Shown piece after piece: positions 35,180 to 42,628 of a DNA stretch of 64,000 nucleotides (position 1 is the first letter of the stretch; the number at the start of each line of letters is the position of its first letter). A program made the position numbers and the translations under genes. Source of the stretch: Bacteroides luhongzhouii (GTDB lineage: Bacteria > Bacteroidota > Bacteroidia > Bacteroidales > Bacteroidaceae); contig NZ_CP059973.1 of assembly GCF_009193295.2 (NCBI RefSeq), forward strand, positions 1,736,001 through 1,800,000, given 5' to 3'. Below the pieces are notes generated by a model. It searched no databases and was not told the origin of the DNA. It saw nothing but the letters and a program-made list of their open reading frames with translations.

Positions 35180-35614
35180 ATGAAGAAGACTATTGCTTTG
35201 ATTTTTGTATCTTTATTTTTTCTATCTAGTTGTATAAATGATACAACAGGTAAAAAAGCTAACTTGCCAACCGAAAAATCCGTTATAGAAAATAGGAAAG
35301 CTTGCTTGGAAATTGTAAATAAGAAATATGATTTTGGAAAAATAAGCAAAAAAGAACATTCATATTTAGATGTTGAATTTGAGTTGAGGAATACGGGGAA
35401 AATTCCTTTAATAATATCAAAAGTTGACGTGTCTTGTGGGTGCTTGTCTGTCAATTACTCGAAAGAACCAATAAATCCTGGTAAAATAAGAAAACTGGCA
35501 GTACATATTGATACTAAAAATCAATATGGTATGTTTAATAAGGTCATTTTTATAAATTCCAATGCGGAGAATAACCTAGAGCTTATAAGGATAACAGGCG
35601 AAGTGGAAAAGTAA
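35180..35614 (+). CDS. DUF1573 lipoprotein, cassette 2
   Basis: A 144-residue protein with a lipobox (FFLSSC, Cys at 18), where its paralog at 18261 has a plain signal peptide. The DUF1573 domain spans residues 45-144: YDFGKISKKEHSYLDVEFELRNTG, the core VDVSCGCLSVNYSKEPINPG with its CxC, and TKNQYGMFNKVIFINSN. It heads the second cassette of DUF1573, cysteine-rich lipoprotein, thioredoxin-like membrane protein, O-antigen-ligase-like and MauE-like genes. Function is unknown; an immunoglobulin-like binding or chaperone role outside the cytoplasm is likely. Confidence 0.8.
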   Translation: MKKTIALIFVSLFFLSSCINDTTGKKANLPTEKSVIENRKACLEIVNKKYDFGKISKKEHSYLDVEFELRNTGKIPLIISKVDVSCGCLSVNYSKEPINPGKIRKLAVHIDTKNQYGMFNKVIFINSNAENNLELIRITGEVEK

Positions 35615-36009
35615 GCGACATTTAAGGTGCGGGGTCTAACTATATTGATACCAATGTGAAGTTAAATAACGAATTAATTGTTAGAGAGTAAATAAAGTAA
35701 TATTTGCTAGAACCATTTGATGATATAATAAATAAACAAAAGTGAATATGAATCCTCCATGAATTAAGATAATTGCTAGAAACAGTGGATATTGGCTACC
35801 ACTATGATATTGAAGTTGCATTATTGGTTGGAACATCCTAGGGTGAATATAAACTAATTTTATAGCTAAGTGCCAGATTGCACAAATAGGACGTGTACCA
35901 AGTATAATGTTAATAGAATGTCACTTAACATTTATTATAAGATAAATATTTATTAGAAAAAATATTGTATAACGCTTCTTTTTGTAAGAAGCATAATGAT
36001 TATTTATAT
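35615..36009. other. AT-rich intergenic stretch between DUF1573 and cysteine-rich lipoprotein genes
   Basis: No open frame longer than a few tens of codons and no confident promoter box is seen over nearly 400 bases. In cassette 1 the equivalent genes overlap, so this stretch is an insertion or decayed gene specific to cassette 2. Confidence 0.4.
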
Positions 36010-36774
36010 ATGAAAAAAATATATTTTATATTAATAGCACTATCGTATTTTACAGTTTCGTGCTCTAATATTGACGATGAGTTACGTTATAGCTGTAATG
36101 AAAAAATTGATAGTTGGGTGAAAGAGAACTTTACTGAGATTCAAAAAATGGGTTATACCGAAATTCTAGAATATGATATGGGTACCCAAAAAGCAATTTA
36201 TAATGCGATGTCGTTAGAACAAAGATATAATCTTTGGATAACTAAATTGAATAATGTTCTAAAATTGGAATGGAATGAGAAAGAAGAAGAACATCTAAAT
36301 AATTTGTTGATATTTATTGAGAATAATAAGATACTTTTTGATAATAAAAAGAACGATGATATAAATGACGAATTTGAGTTGTTCATGTACAAATGGAAAG
36401 AATATGCAAAAAATGAATTGGGCTGGGATCAAATGAGTCTTTATAGTATTTACTGTACTTTAATAACTCCTACTAAGAAATTAGAAAATGATACTGTTCG
36501 ACTTTTTGTAGAAGAAGATTTACTATCTAGTAATATTCCACAAACAAGGTCTAAAACAGAATTAATAAAAAAGCATGATACAAGTGAGGTTTGCTATTGT
36601 TCAACTAGTTCTGATTATTGTGGTAATAATAATTCATCATCAACTGCAGGAAGTTATACATCTTATTGCTCTAGTGGTTGTAGATCTACAGGTGAACCAA
36701 AAGGTTGTGGTATATTATGGCAATATGAGTGTGATGGCGGTTGTGATATGTATTATACACCTGTTGGTAATTAG
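36010..36774 (+). CDS. Lipoprotein with eight-cysteine C-terminal tail, cassette 2
   Basis: I start at the ATG at 36010 (MKKIYFILIALSYF, lipobox TVSC); the upstream ATG at 35965 adds 15 residues that are not signal-like. The 254-residue product parallels the one at 18638: LRYSCNEKIDSWVKEN just after the lipid site, RYNLWITKLNNVLKLEWNEKEEEHL in the helical domain, and a QTRS motif before a Ser/Thr/Asn-rich tail with eight cysteines (CYC, then four more, then GCGILWQYECDGGC). The tail is richer in Ser and Thr than its paralog. The shared ending GCGxxxxxxCDGxC suggests a conserved disulfide fold. Function unknown to me. Confidence 0.76.
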   Translation: MKKIYFILIALSYFTVSCSNIDDELRYSCNEKIDSWVKENFTEIQKMGYTEILEYDMGTQKAIYNAMSLEQRYNLWITKLNNVLKLEWNEKEEEHLNNLLIFIENNKILFDNKKNDDINDEFELFMYKWKEYAKNELGWDQMSLYSIYCTLITPTKKLENDTVRLFVEEDLLSSNIPQTRSKTELIKKHDTSEVCYCSTSSDYCGNNNSSSTAGSYTSYCSSGCRSTGEPKGCGILWQYECDGGCDMYYTPVGN

Positions 36775-36877
36775 AATATACTTCAATTAAATTAATTATC
36801 ATTAAATGGTTCTACAGATGATAAGCTTAAATTTTAATGACTAGATTTTGTTTTTATCTTAAATTGTATCTGCTATA

Positions 36878-37759
36878 ATGAAATATGTGTACGTTTTTTT
36901 TGCATCAGTTGTTCTATCTGTTATTAATTGTTTCCTAGGATCTGGATATATATATATAGGCTCCCTACATGGATTTAAATTATCAATATTGAGTGCCTTA
37001 ATCTTATATTTGGTTTTTACTTTTATTGTTCTTAAAAAAAGTAAGCAATCTAATATCTCTTGGTTATTACTTGTAATTTTACTTGGATGTCTAATATTGG
37101 ATTTGCCTGTGCATATATTAGATTTTAAGAACACGCTTATGTCGTTACTTGATTTGCCGTGTCGTTGGTTGGCAATTATTGTGGCTTATTTTTGTTACCG
37201 TTGGCAAAATTATATGATACGGTTATTCTCTTTGGTAATTCTTTATTTGATATTTGCTTTTTGGTTAACTTTTGAAGGCTTTGACTTATGGGTGCATAAA
37301 CTAAACTTTGGAACATTTACTGGGAAAGTAATTGAAGATGTGGCTGAAAATGATATAGTGTTTACGAATGAATTGGGGGAAAAGAAGAGTATAGATCAAT
37401 TGCATGGTGAGTATATCGTTTTAGATTTCTGGTTTACTGGATGTAGAATATGTTTCGATACAATGCCCAATTTTCAAAAGTTATACAATTTGTCAAATAG
37501 TAATAAGGTCGGATTGTTTTCTGTTTGTTGCTATAATGAAAAACAAGGGGAGGACTATCTAACAGGCCGTAAGGTACTTTCTGAAAGAGGATATGATTAT
37601 CCTGTGCTTTCAATAAATATTAAAGATCCTTTATTGCAGAATTTAGGTGTAAGTGCTATGCCAATGGTTTTAATCTTTAATTCTGAACGAAAACTGATTT
37701 TTAGAGGTTCTCTCGAATATGCAGAAGATTTTATGAAAGATTTTAAATGTAAGATTTGA
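36878..37759 (+). CDS. Membrane protein with TlpA/ResA-like thioredoxin domain, cassette 2
   Basis: A 293-residue protein with five membrane helices in residues 1-130 and a thioredoxin-like domain in 145-293. The active site is C189-R-I-C192 in FWFTGCRICFDTMPNF, and the cis-proline loop is SAMPMVLIF. The domain most likely faces the periplasm and works as a disulfide reductase or isomerase. Next to an eight-cysteine lipoprotein, that lipoprotein is the obvious candidate substrate. The cassette 1 paralog at 19406 keeps the layout but has lost both cysteines. It ends 1 base before the next gene, so the operon is tight. Confidence 0.8.
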   Translation: MKYVYVFFASVVLSVINCFLGSGYIYIGSLHGFKLSILSALILYLVFTFIVLKKSKQSNISWLLLVILLGCLILDLPVHILDFKNTLMSLLDLPCRWLAIIVAYFCYRWQNYMIRLFSLVILYLIFAFWLTFEGFDLWVHKLNFGTFTGKVIEDVAENDIVFTNELGEKKSIDQLHGEYIVLDFWFTGCRICFDTMPNFQKLYNLSNSNKVGLFSVCCYNEKQGEDYLTGRKVLSERGYDYPVLSINIKDPLLQNLGVSAMPMVLIFNSERKLIFRGSLEYAEDFMKDFKCKI

Positions 37760-37760
37760 T

Positions 37761-38444
37761 ATGAAGCATATCCTCAACAGGAACATTAAAGATATACTCT
37801 ATACGGTAATCATGAGTGTTTTTATTGTATGTGTTATGTTTATTACCTTAGATATATTTCAAGACTCTGTAATATTAACTAAGTGGTATGCTTTTTTGAT
37901 TGGTTCCTCCGTGTTTGGTATTTTAATGCTATGTTCAAGAACTGTTTTTTGTATATTTAGTGATAAAATCACACTGTGCTTGTTGATTTTTTTGTCATAT
38001 CTGCTTATACGAAATATCAATTTATATTTAGGTATTAACTCACTTTATTCTCCATTAGTGTTCTTTGTTTTGTTTCTATGTTTCCGTAACTTGTCAACGA
38101 AACTGAATAATAGAATAGTTATCGTTATAGTAGTATTATGCTTTTTCCAATCTATATATGGCATACTTCAGTATTGTGAGGTTTTTAATAATTATAGCAG
38201 ATTTAAGGTTGTGGGAAGCTATGATAATCCTAGTGGATTTGCAGCTTGTCTTTCAGCTAGCTTTCCTTATTGTTTTTCTTTCTTTAATACGAAGAAGCCA
38301 ATACTTTTGTTTACGGGAGTTATAATCTCTATTTTAATAATAATAGCAATAATTCTATCCGGTTCTAGGTCTGGTATACTTTCAATAATTATAGTATCTA
38401 TGCTTTATTGCGGATATAAGCGTTTTTTTGTTGCAACAAATTGA
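37761..38444 (+). CDS. O-antigen-ligase-like protein, N-terminal half (split gene)
   Basis: The 227 residues carry about seven membrane helices and match the first half of the protein at 30499: GSYDNPSGFAACLSASFPY and SGSRSGILSIII. Translation stops at 38442-38444, while the downstream frame at 38441-39508 continues the same family without loss. A T7 run at 38423-38429 lies just upstream. In the upper frame it reads T-TTT-TTT, which is a canonical -1 slippery heptamer, and a -1 slip there would fuse the halves. One added T would do the same, so the gene may be mutated, phase-variable, or frameshifted in translation. Confidence 0.7.
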   Translation: MKHILNRNIKDILYTVIMSVFIVCVMFITLDIFQDSVILTKWYAFLIGSSVFGILMLCSRTVFCIFSDKITLCLLIFLSYLLIRNINLYLGINSLYSPLVFFVLFLCFRNLSTKLNNRIVIVIVVLCFFQSIYGILQYCEVFNNYSRFKVVGSYDNPSGFAACLSASFPYCFSFFNTKKPILLFTGVIISILIIIAIILSGSRSGILSIIIVSMLYCGYKRFFVATN

Positions 38445-39508
38445 TAAAGCAAGTTTGGCTGTGTAGTGGTATGTTTGTTCTAATAGCTATTGGAATAATC
38501 TTGTTTGTAATAAAAAAAGATTCCGCAGTTGGTCGCATACTTATTTGGAGTAATACTCTTGAATTAATAAATGATAGACCGTTGTTTGGATATGGGCCTT
38601 GCGGTTTTACTGCCAATTATATGAGTGCACAAGCAGTCTATTTTGAAAACAATAGTGAAAGCATTTATTCTCAACTGGCAGATAATATTATAATGCCATT
38701 TAATGACTACTTATTTATTGCTGTAAAATATGGTATTGTAGGGTTGTTGATGTTTTTTGTTGTTGCGTATTATGTGTTTAAAGAAAGTGACAAATTAGAA
38801 TTAGGCCATTTTTGCATAATTTCAATAGGAGTATTCGCTTGTTTTTCATATCCGTTAAGATATCCTTGTGTACTTTTTTTATTGGCCTACTCAATTGCTA
38901 TATCTTCAAAGAAAATCTGTATGCACAACTTAAATGTAATGGTAAAAAGGTTATTAACGGGTATTCTTATCATTGGAATGTATATGCTCTGCCTAGATAT
39001 TCGTTTTGAAAGTAAATGGAATATCCTTGTTGAGATGTCTGTATTAGGAAAGACACGGACTTTAATTCCAGAGTATAATAAATTATATAAAACCTGGAAT
39101 TATAATCCTTCATTTTTGTATAACTATGCAGCGGTTTTGAATAAAGCTTCTGATTTCCGTGCAAGTAACGCTGTTATAAAAGAATGTGTAAAATATGTAA
39201 ATGATTATGATACTCAAATATTATTGGCTAATAACTATTATAATCTAAACGATTTGGATTTGGCGGAAAAGTATTATATGAATGCAAGTAATATGTGTCC
39301 AAATAGATTTATTCCCTTGTATGGATTGTTTCTTGTCAACCAAAAAAGAGGAGATCAGAAAAAATGTTATGAATTAGCTAGCTTAATATTAAATAAACCT
39401 ATTAAAACAATGTCAAGTACGATAAAAAATATAAAGAGAGAGGTTTATGTATTTAACAAATCTAAGAAAGCTATTAATAGATTAGACGAACGTAATGAAG
39501 AAAATTAG
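38441..39508 (+). CDS. O-antigen-ligase-like/TPR protein, C-terminal half (split gene)
   Basis: This frame starts at a TTG overlapping the stop of the N-terminal half. It contains KKDSAVGRILIWSNTLELI and the loop FGYGPCGFTANYMSAQAVYF, matching the catalytic-loop region of the intact protein at 30499, then further helices and a TPR-like end (FLYNYAAVLNKASDFRAS; DLDLAEKYYMNASNMCPNRF). The full frame extends upstream to 38420 through the T7 run. As a separate protein it would lack the first half of the membrane domain and is unlikely to be active alone. The next gene overlaps its end by 14 bases. Confidence 0.65.
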   Translation: MIKQVWLCSGMFVLIAIGIILFVIKKDSAVGRILIWSNTLELINDRPLFGYGPCGFTANYMSAQAVYFENNSESIYSQLADNIIMPFNDYLFIAVKYGIVGLLMFFVVAYYVFKESDKLELGHFCIISIGVFACFSYPLRYPCVLFLLAYSIAISSKKICMHNLNVMVKRLLTGILIIGMYMLCLDIRFESKWNILVEMSVLGKTRTLIPEYNKLYKTWNYNPSFLYNYAAVLNKASDFRASNAVIKECVKYVNDYDTQILLANNYYNLNDLDLAEKYYMNASNMCPNRFIPLYGLFLVNQKRGDQKKCYELASLILNKPIKTMSSTIKNIKREVYVFNKSKKAINRLDERNEEN

Positions 39509-40760
39509 TTTTTTTTTGATACTCTCAAAAATCGTGCTAGGTCTTACATTTCTTTTTTCAGGATTTGTAAAGTCTGTAGATGTTTATGGAACAACATTTA
39601 AAATTGTCGATTATTTCCATGCATTTCATTTAGATATTTTCCAACCATTATCAAAACTACTGGCTTTTGGTATTGTCGGTTTAGAGTTTTTGCTAGGTAT
39701 CTTAATTATAATAGGTATTTATGCTAAAGTTGTATCAAAATTAGTAATATCAATAGTCTTTTTTATGATGTTACTCACTTTGTATATAGCTTTATTCAAC
39801 AATGTTGAAGATTGTGGATGTTTTGGAGATGTATTAATTCTCTCAAATTGGGTTACATTTTTTAAAAATGTAGTATTGCTGATATTTGCATTCATGTTTG
39901 TGATTTACCACCGTTTGGTGACTCCATTATTTTCAATAAAAATAAGAAAGTACGTTTTAAGGTATAGTTTTATATATATTAGCGGAATTCTTTTATATAA
40001 CTATATATATGAGCCATTATTTGATTTTCGCCCTTATCATGTTGGCGCAAAGCTTATGCCTTTTGACTCAATTAATAAGAAAAACAAAGATCAAGTATCT
40101 TTGATTTATAGAAAGGATGGTGAGGAAAAAGTTTTCACTCCTGAAACAGCTCCTTGGCAAAATGGTGAGTGGACATATGTTGAAACCCGTATCAATTCTT
40201 TAAACATAGAAAATACGAAATCAATTGCAGACTTTTCAATTCAAAATATTAGATTTAACAAAGAAAATAAACCAACAATAATTGATATAACTGATAAGGT
40301 TTTATTGGATTCTGAATACTCTTTCTTTTTGCTGATACCAGATTTATCAATATTGTCAGACATTCAGTATGATACAATAAATAAAATTGCATTGTATGCA
40401 GGGAACAATAAATACAAAGTTTACTGTCTGACAGCTTCTACTAAAAATGAGATATTACAATTTAAAGAGCATCTAAATCCAGAAATAATGATATGCTTAG
40501 CTGACAATAGATTAATTAATACTATTGTGCGTGCATCCCCAGGATTAATGATTATGAAAAAAGGGCTTATAGTAGCTAAATGGTCTAGATGGTCCTTCCC
40601 TTTTGATTTGCATCTGGGATGTAATATAAACGAACTAATAACTTCATCCCCATCATCAAAGAGAATTGGCCCTATTATATTAGCTGTATTGTTACTGCTT
40701 CTACCTATGATAGTTTTTAAAATTAAAGATAAAAGAATAAATAATCAATTTACGAAATGA
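39495..40760 (+). CDS. MauE/DoxX-like membrane protein with periplasmic domain
   Basis: A 421-residue protein. Residues 1-140 have four membrane helices with the MauE/DoxX pattern FLFSGFVKSVDVYGTTFKI and the cysteine pair NNVEDCGCFGDVL. MauE-type proteins work in periplasmic disulfide formation or electron transfer linked to protein maturation. Residues about 160-400 are a soluble, mostly beta domain of unknown function (TPETAPWQNGEWTYVET), and the last 25 residues form another helix. In Bacteroides, proteins of this layout are often found beside TlpA-like thioredoxins and DUF1573 proteins, as in this cassette. It overlaps the preceding gene by 14 bases and ends 4 bases into the pseudogene that follows. 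Confidence 0.78.
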   Translation: MKKISFFLILSKIVLGLTFLFSGFVKSVDVYGTTFKIVDYFHAFHLDIFQPLSKLLAFGIVGLEFLLGILIIIGIYAKVVSKLVISIVFFMMLLTLYIALFNNVEDCGCFGDVLILSNWVTFFKNVVLLIFAFMFVIYHRLVTPLFSIKIRKYVLRYSFIYISGILLYNYIYEPLFDFRPYHVGAKLMPFDSINKKNKDQVSLIYRKDGEEKVFTPETAPWQNGEWTYVETRINSLNIENTKSIADFSIQNIRFNKENKPTIIDITDKVLLDSEYSFFLLIPDLSILSDIQYDTINKIALYAGNNKYKVYCLTASTKNEILQFKEHLNPEIMICLADNRLINTIVRASPGLMIMKKGLIVAKWSRWSFPFDLHLGCNINELITSSPSSKRIGPIILAVLLLLLPMIVFKIKDKRINNQFTK

Positions 40761-41325
40761 AAAGAAATATTATTTACTTGCTGGCTTTGCTTTTTGCAGC
40801 CTGCACAAGCGTGAAGTAGTCGGACGAAACCATCAAAAACGATCTTCGCGCGCCCGCTGCCCCATTGCTCACATTACATCCACATGTGACATTATGGTCC
40901 GCCGCCGACAAACTCAACGAAAAGAATATATCTTTCGCTAGTGGTAAAGAACTCCCCTTTATTGGTTTCTTGCGAGTAGATGGGGTTTTATATTGTTTCA
41001 TGGGTAGTGAGAAACTTTCTATGCAGGCTATTGCTCATTCGGTTAATTATATCTCTTATCAGGCCAAAGCTCTTGACGGCAAAAAACATGATGGGGCTAT
41101 TTATTTTGAGGTGGATTCTTCTTCCGCTTTACAATTATATGAATGAAAACAAATGGTGTGTACCAATGGCAGACACTTATAATGTTGTGAATCAGAAAAC
41201 AAGAGTCACATCATGGGGAAGACCGGTAACGGGTGCCTATTTCATAAAATTATTAGAGGCGGTTTTGGATGAAAAAGGTAATAATATCGTTTCAAAAGAT
41301 GAAATGAATTGTTCAAAGTAGCCCT
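40757..41325 (+). pseudogene. Decayed and internally deleted DUF4965-family lipoprotein
   Basis: The remnant opens with a good lipoprotein start (MKRNIIYLLALLFAACTSVK) that is cut by a TAG at 40817-40819. The same frame then continues with the family's N-terminal segment (SDETIKNDLRAPAAPLLTLH; NISFASGKELPFIGFLRVDG). It jumps to the middle segment SVNYISYQAKALDGKKHD and then, after a frame change near 41135, to the very C-terminus (YNYMNENKW to LLEAV). About 800 codons are missing. The last 135 bases are almost identical to bases 34837-34970 of the intact copy, while the first part is well diverged, so the remnant looks like a recombined chimera. Confidence 0.85.
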
Positions 41326-41433
41326 GATAATATAGGTGCTTGAATGTTATAATTATAGATGAATAGGGGATATTTCGTTTGTCTGTACCTTACAGAGAGC
41401 GTGAGTGGTAACCTTATGGATTGCAATATACTA

Positions 41434-41464
41434 TTGAATGATGTTGATTTAATGTATATCTTTG
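41434..41464 (+). promoter_or_regulatory. Promoter of the DUF2059 gene
   Basis: TATCTTTG at 41457-41464 with TTG at 41434-41436 (20-base gap) is a good Bacteroides promoter. The surrounding bases are also found after the intact DUF4965-type gene near 34976-35004, where the box is damaged to TATCTGTG. Confidence 0.6.
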
Positions 41465-41525
41465 TATAGTAATACAAGATGAAACATGGAATCAATATAA
41501 ATCCCATAAATAAAATCAGATAATT

Positions 41526-42545
41526 ATGAAAAACATTTTCCTTCCCAAAGTAATGATGTGCATAATTGCACTGTTTACTTTAACTTTACCAGCTTCTGCA
41601 CAAAATACAAATGCGACAGATGAGTACAAAGAAACGTTGAAGAAAATCATGGATTTTTCTGGTACTTCGACTACTACGGATGACTTTTTCCAGAGATTAT
41701 CATCTATAATGAAATTAAATGCGCCGAAAAAGGATGAAGCTTATTGGAATGAGTTCTCTAAAAACTGGAAAGAGAAAGTAGAAAATAAGGTGTTTGAAAT
41801 GTATATGCCTGTTTATGAGAAGCATTTAACATTGGAAGAATTAAAAGCTGTTGCTGCATTTTATGAATCTCCCGTAGGTAAAAAATATAAAGAGGCTTCA
41901 TTGATTGTTATACGTGAGACAACGCCGTTGTTAGTGCAGCAACTCCATACAGAGATGTCCAAAGAGGTAATGCCGGAGAAAAGTGAACGAGCAAAAAGAG
42001 GTGAACAGCGGTTGAAAGAATATGAGCAAAAGCAGAAGCGTGATAAAGAATTATATGCACAAGCCTATATGCTTCCAAGTGATAGTATAGTTATAGTTCC
42101 TGAAGAAGTGTATGAGAAAGCGTATGAGAATGGGAGGTCTACAACTCCTTCTTTGTATTCGATTGAAAGGAGAAAAAATGATACTAAAGTGACATTCATA
42201 CAGCCTATTTATTGGGACTGGCAATGGTTGTATTATAGTCCGGGGTTTAAGATTGTTGATAAGAAAAGTGGCGATGAATATAATGTGAGAGGATATGATG
42301 GTGGAGCTCCGATGGGGAGGCTGTTGGCTGTCAAAGGATTTAATCATAAATATATTTATATCAGTCTTCTATTCCCGAAACTGAAGAAAAGTGTGAAAGA
42401 AATAGATATCCTTGAGTTGTTGAACGAAAAGGATAAAGAACAGTTGCCTTCTAATGATGATGGAAAGTCTAAATCATATTTTAATATAAAGGTGAAGGAT
42501 TATCAGGTTGCTTCCGGTAAGAAAGGTAAGAAGATCTATTATTAG
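41526..42545 (+). CDS. DUF2059 domain secreted protein
   Basis: A 339-residue protein with a signal peptide (cleavage near ASA-Q at 25). Residues about 75-150 are a DUF2059 domain: YEKHLTLEELKAVAAFYESPVGKKY is its signature. The region 190-339 is unassigned and contains RRKNDTKVTFIQPIYWDWQWLYY and a glycine-rich GYDGGAPMGRLL. DUF2059 proteins are exported helical proteins of unknown function. It has its own promoter and precedes the TlpA-like gene by 83 bases. A role in envelope stress or redox is only a guess. Confidence 0.75.
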   Translation: MKNIFLPKVMMCIIALFTLTLPASAQNTNATDEYKETLKKIMDFSGTSTTTDDFFQRLSSIMKLNAPKKDEAYWNEFSKNWKEKVENKVFEMYMPVYEKHLTLEELKAVAAFYESPVGKKYKEASLIVIRETTPLLVQQLHTEMSKEVMPEKSERAKRGEQRLKEYEQKQKRDKELYAQAYMLPSDSIVIVPEEVYEKAYENGRSTTPSLYSIERRKNDTKVTFIQPIYWDWQWLYYSPGFKIVDKKSGDEYNVRGYDGGAPMGRLLAVKGFNHKYIYISLLFPKLKKSVKEIDILELLNEKDKEQLPSNDDGKSKSYFNIKVKDYQVASGKKGKKIYY

Positions 42546-42628
42546 TTTAAATGATGATCAAAGTCTGAAATGATAATAGCAGGTATATGAACAGGAGTGT
42601 TTACTGTTTTTGATAAAATTTATTCCAT

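Noticed and set aside
36575..36790. A 71-codon frame overlapping the eight-cysteine tail at 36010-36774
   Set aside because: It is the shifted reading of a low-complexity AT-rich tail and is very rich in Val and Ile; the main frame has the conserved cysteines.
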